64,000 nt of DNA from Hirsutella rhossiliensis (taxonomy: Eukaryota > Ascomycota > Sordariomycetes > Hypocreales > Ophiocordycipitaceae), in contig NW_025408671.1 of the NCBI RefSeq assembly GCF_020360975.1, positions 868,001 through 932,000 of the forward strand, read 5' to 3'. Positions 25,456 through 37,645 of the stretch are shown in pieces. A program made the translations under genes and the position numbers. Every line of letters starts with the position of its first letter. The stretch's first letter is position 1. The notes below the pieces were generated by a model. That model was not told where the DNA came from and made no database searches. It saw nothing but the letters and a program-made list of their open reading frames with translations.

Positions 25456-25836
25456 TTTAACGGGGACAAGGGCATATACCTAAAGCACGCATAGCACGTA
25501 GCTAAGGATTAGTAAAGTAATTAACTACGTAATTATCTAATTATCGGTCCTATATATAGCTCTAAGGGCCTTAGGTTATAGATATAAGTCTTAGAGATTT
25601 CTTTACTCTATGCCTTTTTATCTTTGCTAGAGTCGTATAACTAGCGGCCTCTACTTTAAAGGGGAAAAATAAAAATTTAAATTAACTATAATTAAGGAAG
25701 ATGCCCGATTAAATAATTAAGGTCTTTATAAAGCCTTTAAGTATACTTCGAAGTAAGTAAGAAAGGGGGGGGGGCGCTAGGGGTCTTATCCCTTTAACGG
25801 GCTAATATCTATAGGGGTACGATCTTACCCGTTAAA
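25456..25836 (-). repeat. Gypsy element 3' LTR
   Basis: This is a 381-bp copy of the repeat at 37646. It starts TTTAACGGGG and ends CCCGTTAAA, and holds a ten-G run near 25765. Differences from the other LTR are almost all C/T or G/A transitions, as RIP would produce. ATAC at 25452-25455 is the left half of the target duplication. Confidence 0.92.
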
Positions 25837-26789
25837 CTCCTCCCTAGCGACTTTCCGACCTAAGATACTAACGGAAAGGGCGCGATAATAATAGGTAAGG
25901 CTCTCTTCCTAAGCACGTAAGTAAGTAAATAAACTATCGACGGAACTTTTCTCCTTTACTATAATCCCTTCCCTTTACGTTATTTATTCCTCCCTTTACC
26001 TATAAGCTACTCGTTTAGCTCTTTCCTATCTTTGCTCGCGTACTTCCTTCTTTAGATAATTATCTACTACCCCTTATATACGCTCTTAAGTATTCGCGCT
26101 TATTATTCTTAGGGGCGTTAGGGAAACGAAGTAGTTAGTATCTTTGCTAGTCTATAGCTTTAAGTATAGCTAGATTAGATAAGCTATAGAGTCTTATAGA
26201 CTAGTCGTTATCGCGTCGCTAGTAGTCCTACGTAAATATATAGAATTATAGTCGTTAATATCCTAGCGGTAGTTTTAATATATTCCTAGGTTTTTAACTC
26301 CTTTAACCTAGGAGGGTTTAAAGCCCGGTATAAACCTTATAGGGACTATAGCTAGAGAGGCTATTACTATACTTCGTTTCTAAGGAGTAACGGGGCGCGC
26401 TATAGGCGTTACTAGAGTCTTTAGCCTTAGGGTAATTAACTAAGCGCCTAGTAATTTTAGAGTCCTAGGGCGAGTTAGCAGCTACGCTATCTACCTTTCT
26501 TCCCTACTAGCTTCTTATCGGGCTATTAGCGGGGGTGCGGTTATAAGTCTTTCGCTCTTCTATATATTTAGAGGGATCGTTAGTAGCGGGCGAGGAGTAG
26601 GCCTAATTAGCTATATATCTAAGGGGGAAAATAAAGGCGTCGTTTCTATATAAATAAGGGGACTAGTAAGGGCGCTTAGCTCTCTCCTTTATAGATTCTA
26701 GGGTAGGGATCCTATCTTAAGGTTACTTAGGGAAAGGCTACTTAGTTTAGATAAGGAGCTTAATTTAGTTAACGCTTAAGGTAACGAAG

Positions 26790-28310
26790 GTCTAGGCCTA
26801 TTCTCGATCCTTATTAGCGCGATTAGATAGTTAGGGGTCTTTTTAGGGAGGAGTCTCGTAAAGAAACCGCGCGTAGCTTAAGCGATCGGGTTAAGTTGCT
26901 CTATAAGGGTAGCTAGCGTAGTTAGCTCTTTTCTCGCTCTCCTTACTATATTAGCTAGTTCTACGTCTCTTTAGAGCGGTGGTTTTTATCCGCCGGGCTT
27001 ATCTTAAAGGTTAACTACCTCCGGGACCTCCTAAAGGTCTTATTCTTCTTAATCTCCCAGAATAATACGGTTATATCGGTAAATCCGTTTATACCTAGGA
27101 ATCCTCGTAGGAAAGACTCCGCTAAAAGTCGTTAAACCCTAATTAGATAGTATCCTTTATAGTCGTCTAACCCCGCTATTAAACTACTAGGAAACTCCGC
27201 TACCCTATAATATCGCTTACGTATAATTAAGTTCGTTCGCCGCGATAGCTTAGATTCCGTATATTAGCCTATCGATATAGCCTTTTATACTTATCCTCTT
27301 ATCCGGCTTAAAGAAATACTAGTCTTAGTATAAGATTTTATCTATCTATAGGGCTTCTTATATTACCCTATACCTTTACTCTAGAATTACTTTAACCTTT
27401 AGGCATCGCTACTTAATTATCTTAAGGCATAGCCTAACTATGCCTTTAACCTAGTATTAGATTATTATTAAAGCTAAGTAGCCGTATTCCTACCCTTCCT
27501 ACTAAGCGGTATAAGGGACTAGCGTATAGGTAAAGTTATAAGGGACTTAGAGGATATAAAGAAACTACCGCTATACTTATAAGAACGTATAGAGTCTAGT
27601 ATACCGTCCCTCTTTCTAAGTATCGAAAACAACTAAGTTTCCTTCCCTATAGTCTTAGAGGAACGCTCCTTAGTAGAGTCCCTTTTTATCTAGTCCTACT
27701 AAAAAGTTAATAACTTAGGTCGTATACCTTTATTTATACGTAAAGCGACTAAGGTTAAGGGTAGGAGCGGTAAACTTAATTAGATGCTCCCTATCGTTTA
27801 GGCATTTATAGTACTTTATATATCTATCTTCTATATCTTCGATAGGTTCCCCTTAGTAGTCGGTATAAACCAATAGTAGGTAAGGTAAGGGGTATACCGC
27901 GTTCTCGATGCCTCTTATTAAGATCTTAATTATCGCGCTAAGGCTAAAGCTTATAGCCTATCGTTTATCGATAGCTTTATAGAGAAAGTTATATACGTCG
28001 ACGATATACTCTTCTTAGTAGGCCTTATTCCTAGTAAATCCGTTTATCTTTTTAACGCCCTTATATATTATCCGAGTATCTTTAAGGGTAATATCCCGCC
28101 GTTTAATAGGGCCCGTTAGTATTAGGTACTAACGATCTCTATAAACGTACTAGGGAGGTTGCTTCTACCTATAAACATCTTATTAGTCTTAGTCTACGAA
28201 CTTTTCCTTATCTTTAGCGTAGAAGCGCCCTTCGCCGCCTTCTACTTTAACTTCGCCGTAGTAAGTAAGTAAAATAGAGCTCTTACTCTTAAATAGTAAT
28301 ACGCTAAAGA
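26790..28310 (+). pseudogene. Possible antisense ORF A inside the gypsy element
   Basis: A single plus-strand frame, opposite to gag-pol, can be read for about 500 codons. Stops occur about once in sixteen codons and are all TAA/TAG. Segments include VSLERWFLSAGLILKVNYL, VISVNPFIPRNPRRKDSAKS, KFVRRDSLDSVY, FLPFLLSGIRD, SFIDSFIEKVIYVDDILFLV and VLGRLLLPINILLVLVYELF. The YVDD at 27994-28005 resembles a polymerase motif, but none of the flanking RT blocks are present. The protein is rich in hydrophobic stretches. I do not recognise it. It could be a captured gene, an accessory retroelement ORF, or part of a nested insertion. Confidence 0.4.
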
Positions 28311-28315
28311 AGATA

Positions 28316-28857
28316 GCGGCATTCTTAGGGAGGTCTATAGCCGGGCCTAGGATACTATTTAGGTTCGCCGCTATATCTTAGGAAAGGGTAGAGTAAGCGA
28401 AAGAGAGGGAGAAGATAAGATTAAATAGTTAGGGTAAGTAGTTTTAAGTTATAACGCTAAGAGGCTAAGAGGGTATTATATATATATATATAAGAGTTAT
28501 ATTAGTAGAGGGGATTATTATAAGTAGGGAAGCGTATAGAGTATATATATATATAGAAGGAAGAAGAAGGAAGGAAGAAGGAGGGTATAGCGAGAGGAAT
28601 AAATAGTTATTAAAGCGCGCGGTTATTAGTTGCTTTAGCTAGCCTCTATAGCGGTAAGGTCTTAGGCGTGTTTAAGGGTTATACTTAAATAGCTTCTTTT
28701 ACCGGTTATCGATTAGTAAGCTATCTAATCTCCGCCCTTTTCTTCTCCTCTTTACTCTTTTTATTCCTCTTCTTCCTCTTCTCTCCTCTATCTTTTTTAT
28801 TTCTCTAGACCGCTACCTCTTATCTTCTCCTTTTACGACTACCTCTTCTTCCTTATT
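28316..28857. other. Spacer between the two antisense ORFs with purine/pyrimidine tracts
   Basis: The gap between antisense ORFs A and B holds TATATATATATATAAG at about 28476-28493, a purine-only style tract near 28555-28592 (GAAGGAAGAAGAAGG) and a pyrimidine tract near 28735-28800 (CTTTTCTTCTCCTC). The two tracts are complementary in kind and could pair loosely. The last 100 bases, pyrimidine-rich and just before the putative start of ORF B, look like a fungal promoter or 5' leader. That reading is an inference. Confidence 0.35.
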
Positions 28858-30440
28858 ATATCTTATAAGACCGCTAAGCTTAAAACTAAAGAGCTACTAG
28901 ATATCGTTAACCTTTCTTTAACTACTCTTCTACGACCTTCCCTTATTACTACTACTATTCTTACTTAGAATTATTATACCGAGGTCTTTCCTCTTTATAT
29001 AGAGTACTTTTAAGTAACGACTATCTAACTTATCTAATCTCGCTTAGCTCGTTTTAACCGTCTTCTTTTATAGATCTATAGTTACTTCGAGACCTAGGTC
29101 TATAGTAGAAATAACATCGGTTACTAAGGGTTTTTAATTTACGTAGAAATTGCCTTTTAGTTACGGGTTCTATTAAAAGCTCCCGATATCGTTAGGATTA
29201 AAGCGCGCGGTCGCTCTCCTCTCTCCTACTTTCTTAAGAGCACGCTAGGTCGGTATAATTAAATTGTCTTTTATACCCTTTATTATAGACGTCGGCTAGT
29301 AACCTATATCCTTATAGAAATCGCTTATCTACGTAGATACTTCTTTTCTTAGCTTAGTTTAGGGCGGTAAGAATACTCTTAAGTAGTCCTAATTGCTTTA
29401 TATAGAACTTATAATCCTTGCCTTTATTAAGGGTATATTTAAACTTATTAGATAACTATAACTTCCGCTTATAAGTACGTTATATTTCCTTTTTATAAGT
29501 ATATCTCTCTTTTAAGTACTACCGGCGGTTCTTACGCTAACTATATCTAGGATTCGACTAAGGCGCTTATTTACGAATAGCAGTACTTCCCTAGATACCG
29601 TAGGGCTACTTATAACCCTAATAGATTCGCTAACCGTATATACGGTTATAATTTCCGCACCGACCTCGAGACTAATAAATTTTACGATAAGTATATTAGT
29701 AACGAGACCGCCCCTTATCTTCTTCGTAATATCCTTAATCCCTTTAGTCTTACTAAGGATTTAAAGGAAGGGGAGGAAATTAACCTTATACCTATTTTAC
29801 CCGGAAAGAGATTATATAGGTTTAACGAGCTCTCTCTTAAGTAATAATTAGATAGTCTTTAAGTTCGCTTTATAGTAGTCTATAGTAGGTTTACTAAGAG
29901 TAGGTAGCCTTATTTAGTCGCTATCTTTAGCGGCAAAAGTTTTTCTCTTAAGGTTATACGCGTTTAATCTAGTAAGTCGAAAATATATTAAAATTTATCT
30001 TATAGGCGCGTTTATTTTCGCTACGGCGGGTCTCCCCCTCTATAATAAAGAATAGACGTCCCTATCTATAAAGTAAAAAATCCTATTCTTAAGGGAGGTA
30101 GGTAGTAAGAATATTCGTTTTCTTACTCTATTATTTAATTATATCTCTATTTATCTTCTTTAAGATAGTAAAGGGTAGGTTATTATTAAGGAAGGGTAGG
30201 AAATATTATCTTTATCTACTTAGGGAGCTTTAGGTAGAAAATTTAAAACGGTAAGGTAGTAGGTAGGGCGCTCGTAAATATCTCGGCTACTATAGTTATC
30301 CTTCGATTAGATAGTTAGACGGTGCCTAGGTTACTAGTTAGGTTCTAGCGTACTTCTTACGATAGTTATAGATTTTTATCTTTACCGCCTTTTCCTCCCT
30401 AGCTCCTTTTTGCCTCCTCTTTTTCTCGTTAAATTAGCGT
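28858..30440 (+). pseudogene. Possible antisense ORF B inside the gypsy element
   Basis: This plus-strand frame begins at ATA (28858-28860), an ATG altered as RIP would, and reads SYKTAKLKTKELLDIVNLSL, FNRLLL, VLLKAPDIVRIKARGRS and, best preserved, YNPNRFANRIYGYNF, NKFYDKYISNETAPYLL, NPFSLTKDLKEGEEINL and ILPGKRLYRFNELSLK. The block 29520-29842 has only two stops in over 100 codons, well below background. Downstream the same frame continues with more stops to about 30440, meeting the 3' end of the integrase from the other strand. I do not recognise the protein. Frame bias supports coding, more strongly than for ORF A. Confidence 0.5.
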
Positions 30441-30599
30441 CCTTAGGGCTCCTACGTAGAGATCCTTTTTTACTTTACTAAGTTATAGCAGCTAAACCTC
30501 GATCGTATACCTTAGGCCTTTCTTAGGTATCTATAGTCGCTCTTCTTCCTCTTCCTAGCTTTAATCCTTCTAAGGTTTATTAGGGAGTCGTTATAACTA

Positions 30600-31960
30600 T
30601 AGTACTATTTAATCTAAGGCTTCTCTACTTAGTAAGAGTAGTAAATTATCTACTTTATCTATTATTTCTTCCTTCCTCCTCTTATCGAGAGTGATCTTAT
30701 CCTAGAGTAACTAGTTATCCTTAGTAGAGCACTACTAACCTTCCTTATCCTTTTTAAACTTCTTTAGATACTTTCTTAGGATTGTCTTATTAAGCACGAT
30801 TCTATCTAGAGTTTTAATCCTATACGCCCTAGACTACTCTAAGCGAGATACTACTTAAAAGGGGCCGTTCTACCTTATTTAATACTTAGCTTACCTCCCT
30901 AGATTATTTAATCGTCTTACGTTAAATAGTAAGATAAGGTCTCTAGGTTATAGGCTTTCTTTCCTTATCGTATACTTATTAGCTTTATCTATCCTCTCTA
31001 TTAATTAATTTTAATATCTTATTACTCTTTTCTTAGCTTCTTTTATATCTTTTTCTTTCCTTTTTAAAACTTATACTTATACTTTAAATAATTCTTCTCT
31101 TATCTTTACTTTATCCTAGTCGATTAGTCGCTAAGTCGGGTATTCTACCTTAAGAGGTAGTACCGGTTCCTATCTATATAGTAGGTAGAAAGCTAATATT
31201 CTATAAGACTCTTTAACTACTATTTAGTCTATAAGGATTACTTAGTTAAGGTATCTAATCTACTTACCCTTTTTCTCCGCTATTTTTATAAGTGCTATTA
31301 TTAACCTCTAGTACCCTTATTTTACTACCGCGTTTACTTTTAGATTATATACTAAAGTTTAGATAACTTTAACGCTTATATCCTCTAAGATATACTTAAA
31401 GTCTTTCTTTATTTCGGGCCCTCTATCGATTATAGCGTATAGTATTACGCCGTACCTATAAATAATAGAGAGTATAAATTTAGTTATAGCTCCCGCGGTG
31501 ATTTCCTTAACTAGGGTTACTTCTACCTATTTAGTAAGGTCGTCTTATACTTCTTTAAGGTATAAATACCTATAATTAGATAGTATATATTAGCTATTAA
31601 AGTAAATCTTACTTATAGGGTAGCTAGGCGCGGTCGCGGTTATAACTTCCTAGGGTCTCTTAGTTATAAAGTATTAGCATTCTTTATAAGAAGAGATTGC
31701 GCCGTAAATATTATTCTAAAGGCTAGCCTATTAATACCTATTCTTTATAAACGTATATATAACTTATCGTCCTTTATATCCTATTTACGCGTAGTACTTT
31801 ACGATAATCCTTTTCTATTCTTTTAGGTCGTCTATAACTAGTATAGGTCCCCTTTCTTCCTTCCTAGGGAGTCGCTAAAGCTTCTAATCTTTAATATAGA
31901 AATTTAGACTCTTTAGACGTAGCTTCCTATAGTCTTATTTAGAAAGGCCCTCCGGCCGTT
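30600..31960 (-). pseudogene. Gypsy integrase relic
   Basis: The catalytic core is clear on the minus strand: DDLTK at about 31535-31546 (first Asp), AGAITKFILSIIYRYGVI, DRGPEIKKDF at 31414-31428 (second Asp), and VIQTLVYNLKVNAVVK, where the usual Glu of VERGH is now Lys (codon at 31321-31323). The C-terminal part has NKYTIRKESL, PRDLILLFNVRRLN and GPF, the GPY/F-type module. The tail (VLNKTILRKYLKKFKKDKEG) continues to about 30600. The core could not be active, since its Glu is lost in addition to several stops. Confidence 0.88.
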
Positions 31961-32049
31961 TTAACGTTTAAAGGAAGTCCGTAATTATCCTCGATTCCTT
32001 TAAGTAGTCCCCTTATAGCTTAGTCCCTTATACTACGTTTAAGTAGAAG

Positions 32050-32500
32050 TCTATAAATTCTTTAATATCGCCTTTTATTTCCCTATCTAATACGTTAGAA
32101 GGTCCTTTAGGCTTTCTTAAGAGTCCGTTAGCTATACTATTCTTCTTACCTTCGACGTATCGTATAGTAAAGTTAAAGAGGAAAATATAGCTTATCTAGC
32201 GAGTTACTATAGCTCTAGGGACGTCTTTAAGGGCACCTTTTAGTTAATCGACTAGGACCTATACGTTAGTTTCTAGGATAAAATATACGCTATATAGGTA
32301 TATTCTTAGTCTCCTAAGCGCACTTAATATAGCCCTATACTCCCTCTTTATCGTATTATATTTAGCTTCTACTAGTAACTACGTTCTACTTTCGAACCTT
32401 ATAAAGCGCTTCTTTCCGTCGACGATTTATATTAAGACTGCCCCCTAGCTAAGCAGACTAGTATTATATATTAGAATAATATCTCCTCTTCCTAGGCCGA
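32050..32500 (-). pseudogene. Gypsy RNase H relic
   Basis: Directly after the RT, the minus strand reads GKKRFIRFESRT, EAKYNTIKREYRAILSALRR, YLYSVYFILETNVQVLVD, DVPRAIVTR, FNFTIRYVEGKKNSIANGLL. This follows the gypsy RNase H pattern of Ser-Arg-Thr, AExNYxxxxxExLA, TDHxxL, and YxxGxxNxxADxLSR. The last Asp of ADxLSR is now Asn. The domain would degrade element RNA during cDNA synthesis. Confidence 0.85.
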
Positions 32501-32599
32501 CGTCGAGGGATACTAGAAAGACTAGATTAGTAATAGCTTCCTTAAGGGCAGCTATCGCTTTTACTTATTTATCTCCCTATTCCTAATAGACTTCTTTCT

Positions 32600-33560
32600 T
32601 TAATAGGTCTATAAGGGGTTTTACTAAGATAGCGAACTATTTAATCTAGATTCGATAGTATCCTACGATACTAAGGAAAGCTCTAATATACGTTATATTA
32701 AGGCATCTTATCTATTCCTTAATTTTAATAACTTTAGCTTCTATAGGGCACCTTTTATTTATTCTATAGATATAACCGATAACTTCGGTTGCTTACTAGT
32801 AGAATTTCGATTTAGCCCCTATAATCGTATAACTAAAGAGTTTAACGTTAACTAGGACTTTATCGAGGTTAATAAGGTGTTCGAAGATAAATCTCCTTAC
32901 TCTTAGCGCTACCTCTTTATTATTATATATTATATCGGGCCCCTTAATACCTATATTATCGAGGAAATTCCTATAGATATTCGGTATAAGGTCTTATAGG
33001 ATTCTTTATATTATCCTTATAAATTAGCCGACTAAGTTCGTAGCCCCTTAAAGGAGTATATATATACGTAAGAGGCTAATAGGTATCGCGAATATCGTTA
33101 AGTCACGGCTTCTAATATTAAGAGGGATCTAATTATAGCCTAAAAAAAGGTCTAGGAGGGAAAGGATCTTATATATCGAGAAGTAGTCGCTAAACTCGTC
33201 TATATTTAGTAGTAGGTTTATATCTCTTATTATAACGGTATTTATATACGTAGCGGAATTAATTAGGCGTAGTCCTCTATCTTTCTTTACTACTAGAAAA
33301 AAAGGGTTCCTATAGGGCCCGTGCCCTTCTTTAAGGGCTCCTATTTTTAGTCTAATTTTAAGGATATCGATAACTTTTTACTTTATCGCTTTTAAGATCG
33401 GGATTAAAGCTACTTACTACGCCTTATATTCTATTATCCTAATAACCTATAGGGGGGCTATAGCTAGGTCGACTTTACCTCTTTCTATAAAGTCCTAGGA
33501 TAATGCTACTTCCTTATTAAATAGAATACTATTAAAGATCTAGATTTCTACCTCTATAAG
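32600..33560 (-). pseudogene. Gypsy reverse transcriptase relic
   Basis: The minus-strand frame gives RNPFFLVVKKDRGLRLINS, YINTVIIRDINLL, LLDLFLGYN, IPLNIRSRDLTIFAIP, GATNLVG and then FLDNIGIKGPDIIY at about 32920-32967. These are the RT blocks of Ty3/gypsy elements in order. The first catalytic Asp is in SLLDLFLGYN; the usual DD pair is now DN. The IGIKGP stretch after it is typical of a subset of fungal gypsy elements. Stops are TAA/TAG at Gln or Trp positions. Confidence 0.88.
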
Positions 33561-34559
33561 AAAGCCCTTAAATTATTCGTAAATTACTTTAAGTCTTTTT
33601 TATATTAGCCGCTTTCCTTTCTATATACTTAAGAGTTTTCCTATTAAGTGTTCCGGGTAGGGTCTAGGCTATATCTTATCTTTAACGGTATTCTATTTAG
33701 TCTTCTTTTAGTTAAGGTCCCCTTCCGGCGTCGAGCCGTCTAATAAAGCATCGTTAATAGGGTTAATCTTATTTGCTTTTCTTTTAAAGAGAGTATTAAC
33801 TCTTAGATTATATAATCTAATAGGTCGTTTCCTCCCTATCTTAACTTTAACCTTCTAGATCTTTCTAAACTTCTTTCTAGATCTAATAATATTTTTCTTA
33901 AATTCTCCTATAGCCTCTATAACTATAACTTTAATAATCTCTTCTACTATCTTAGATCTAATAGCTAGAATCGCTTTATCTCCTTCGTCTATAATTAATT
34001 ACTATCGTACTAGTACTATTAAGGGCTTGTTTACGCTAGCGTAGGCTAGGTTAGGGACTTAGTTAGCGCCCCCTCTATAACTAAGGATCTTGCCTCCCGG
34101 TAAGAGAATCTCGGCCGTCGGGGTATCTATAAGGGGTTCTCTCTATAATTATTAGGTAGCTCCTAGGTTATCTTCTTCGACTTCTATTACCGAAGCCTAA
34201 AAAAATTTCTTAGGAGCTAGGTAGCTGTTTCCTATATAGTCTCCTTAAGCTTTAGTCTTTTATATACGTCTTTATTAACTATTAAGGTCGTAGTCTAAAA
34301 GGATTTTACTATATCGACCTTATCCGGAAGCTCCTATTTAATAGCTCCTACTACTAGCGTAACTACCTAGATAGTACCGATCTAACATTTAACCTATATA
34401 TCGCCGTTCCTTAAGGAATAATTAAATAATATATACGCGGCTCTAATAAATAGTATACCTAGGATAAAGGGGACTAAGACTCTATCTAGCGTAATATAAA
34501 GATAGATTAGTATCTAGGCCGTGCCTAGATAGAGATTAGTCTCTACCTCCCGAACTATA

Positions 34560-34760
34560 TCTATAGGGGACCTAGTATACGCCGTTATTAATGCTCTTAT
34601 TAGTAGGATTTTAAGCCTATATACGTTTACGTATCTTTTAGTAATAAGGTTTCCTTTAGACCTAGTATCGATTAGGGCGCTTAGAACTTTAGCTTTCTAG
34701 CTACTAAGCCGTACTTAAATACGGGGTAGGTCTTATATATACTTAAGCGAGCGGAAAGGT
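34560..34760 (-). pseudogene. Gypsy aspartic protease relic
   Basis: The minus strand reads KVLSALIDTRSKGNLITKRY at about 34636-34695. The ALID-T-G-x-x-GNLI pattern is the active-site loop of gypsy proteases, which cut Gag-Pol, with the catalytic Asp kept and the motif Gly now Arg. It lies between gag and the RT, the expected position. The domain limits are approximate. Confidence 0.65.
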
Positions 34761-35479
34761 ATAAGGACCGTGTTTATGCGTATTATAGGAATCGCTATAA
34801 GGTCTTCTAGAGTTATCTCCTAGTATCTTATCGAGAGTACTACTTCCTATATAATAAATTCGTCTTTTTCTAGTCTTATTACCTTTAGAGTTTATTAATT
34901 AGATAGTCCTTAGGCTAGTTATATTACGCTAATTATATTAGTTATAAACCTAACTTTCTTTAGTACTTATTAGACTTTAAGGCACTTATAATTTAATTCT
35001 TTATAAGTAGGGTAAGTAAGCTTAATCGGTTCGACCTAGTATTCTTCGTTTTATTCTTTAACTTATACTAAAGCTACCGCGAGTTTTCCTTATAGATATT
35101 TAAGGAGGAGTAAACTACTCTTTATATTATCTTTAGCTACTTTTATAACCGTTATCGTAGCTCTATAGGGTCTTATATTACTCTCTGCTTTCTCTAGGGT
35201 CTAGAATTTAGTGTTTTCTATACCTTAGGCTATATCTACGTATCTCGTGCTAAGTCTCTCGCTTAGTTAGGGAATAAAGTCGATTAAGTAATTTAAAGGG
35301 ATCGGGATTCTTTTATATATAATTTCTCCGACGATTTTATCTATAAGTTTATCGAACTTCTTATCTAGATCTACTCTATATCTATAGTATATAGGGATAA
35401 TCTTTAGGCTAGTTTTTACTATTCTTATTATCTCGATTTCCTTTACGTCCTCTTTAACTTTTTATCTTTTCCCTTTATA

Positions 35480-37033
35480 GGCATTAATCCCTATTATAGT
35501 TATATAGATTATCTAATTATATATATCGCTTTATTATATATTATCTATAATTATAATAACCGATATCCTTCTTACTTCTTTTCTTATATCGCTTACTTCT
35601 AGATTCCTTAGCTTCTACTTATATAGGCTTCCGTATTTCTAGAACTAGTCTAGGAAACCGGATTCTCTTTTACTAGTAGCTTAATTTAAGTAAGATAGTA
35701 TAACTATAGCTTTAACCTATTTTATAAGTAGTAATATAAAGGAGTCTAGCTATATATCTACCTAGTATATAATAAGCCTTTAAATATATATACCTATTTA
35801 AGAAAACCTATTAATAAGTACTAGGGGAATTACGCTTCCGTTATCTTTTCTTCTAAGGTAAAGAGTCCTATTTACTACTTCGTATATTATAAATCCGATC
35901 TTATAGTCCTAAGAGTATACCTCGCACTTATTAGGGTAGTATCCTTCTTTACTATAATAGAAGTATCTCTTAGGCCGGTTAAAAGCATTAACCTAAAACT
36001 ATATATATTAATTAGATAGGTAGTAAAATCCGATAGTATTTACGCTACCTCCTTATCTATAACTTAAACAGTAGCCTTTACTACTAACGCGTCTCTATTC
36101 CCTATTAAGCTAGTTAAATATCTACTCTTACTAGCGAGTAAGGTTAATCTTTATATCTTTAAAGGCTTTTATTAAGTCTAAGATCTCCTTTACGGGCTGT
36201 CTAGGTTTTTTATCTATTTTCTTTAACTCTTTAGGAAGTTTTTCTTCGCCCTCGTTAGATTCGGCTTCCTCTATTACTTCGTTAATTTCCCTAAAGAGCT
36301 AGTCTTTTTTTAGGTTCTTAAGCTTCTAATTATAGACTTTAGATACTATATCTCGTCGCTTAACGTCCTAGTAAGGTACTAAGTAGTTATTAATTATATA
36401 GATAAGGCTTTTATATAGGAGTTTCGAGATAACTTTAGATATCATCCTATTTCTCTCTATAACGTTAATAATAAGCTCCTTCGGCATTATACGGTAGATA
36501 AAGTATAACTAGACTATAAATTCTTCTTAGCCGTTGGGTTATACCTTACGCTATAGGTATAAGTAGAGACTAAGCTATTCTATAACTTCTATAATAGTCT
36601 TAGGCTTTTTAATATTATAATAGTCTAAGCGGTTATTAGCAGTTTCTAGTTATTTAATATTATATATATAGTAGTATTAAAGGAGTCTCTTCTTCGCTTC
36701 TTTCTAAGTAAGTCCGTCTATAAGAATTTTAATATTAAGGGCTTATATAAAGGAGATATAGACTTCGAGCTAGTCTATTTTATCTTTATCGTAGATACGG
36801 TTAACGCGTATCTCCTATTTAAACTTCTTAAGGAATTTAGTTATATTTTTACCGTTAAATTTATTAATAGGTAGGAGTCGTAGTTAGCGGAGTCTTCCTA
36901 TAAGGTTATCTTAGCTTTTAGCGAGTATGTCTCTAAGTCTATTAGCAATCTTATTAATATCTACCTTAATTTTCTTTATATCGCTAGTAGTAGGATTAGA
37001 TAATCCCTCTTAACGGCTAGCGTTTCTAGACAT
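35480..37033 (-). pseudogene. Gypsy gag relic
   Basis: The minus-strand frame begins with a preserved ATG at 37033 (MSRNASR) and continues with KKIKVDINKIANRLRDI, a helical, Lys-rich N-terminus. Near the C-terminus, 35924-35965 encodes YFYYSKEGYYPNKC. Read against the CX2CX4HX4C knuckle, both first Cys and the His are now Tyr, exactly the TGT/TGC-to-TAT/TAC and CAT/CAC-to-TAT/TAC changes RIP makes, and only the last Cys survives. The gag protein would form the virus-like particle and bind element RNA. The leader between the 5' LTR and this ATG is about 612 bases. Confidence 0.75.
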
Positions 37034-37645
37034 AGTATGCCCGTAGATTACGAGGTTACGAAATTTAGAGTTAGAGTTTTCGGAGTTAGAGGATATCTTA
37101 TTATAACTATCTTATTACTTACTTTCTTATTTATTAGCGGGAGGTAGGCGTTCTCTATAAGCTACCGCGTAGAGGAGAGCTAAGGTTAAGGTTATTAAGG
37201 TATCCCTCGTTAGTACTTATATTAGTATTATTAGTGCGTATATAAGTAAGAGGTCTTAGTAGGGTTCTAGAATAGTCTAGATTACGCTATCGTCGTTATT
37301 TATATCTTTTAAAGTATTATATAAGGATCGTGGTTTCTTAACTAAGTCGCTAGTATTAGGGGTCGTCGGGCCGATAATAGGAGCTCGGGGTTTTTTAGTA
37401 TTAGCTTATTGCTTTTCCTTTACTACTAGCAAAGGCATTATCTAATTATTTATTTCCCGGTAAGTCTATCGCCTTATTAGGTCCCTAACTCTAGCTATTA
37501 AGGTAGTTGCTACTTTAATTATTAAATCCCTAGATTTTATTTTTTCTAAATAGTACCGTCGTCCTCCGGGTGTTCTCGGCTTCGTAAAGCTACTCGTCGC
37601 CGTGTAAATAGAACGGAACAACGAGTTCACGCCCTAGAGACTAGT

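Noticed and set aside
27994..28017. YVDDILFL as the active site of a LINE or copia reverse transcriptase
   Set aside because: None of the surrounding RT blocks are present in the frame on either side, so a single four-residue match is not enough.
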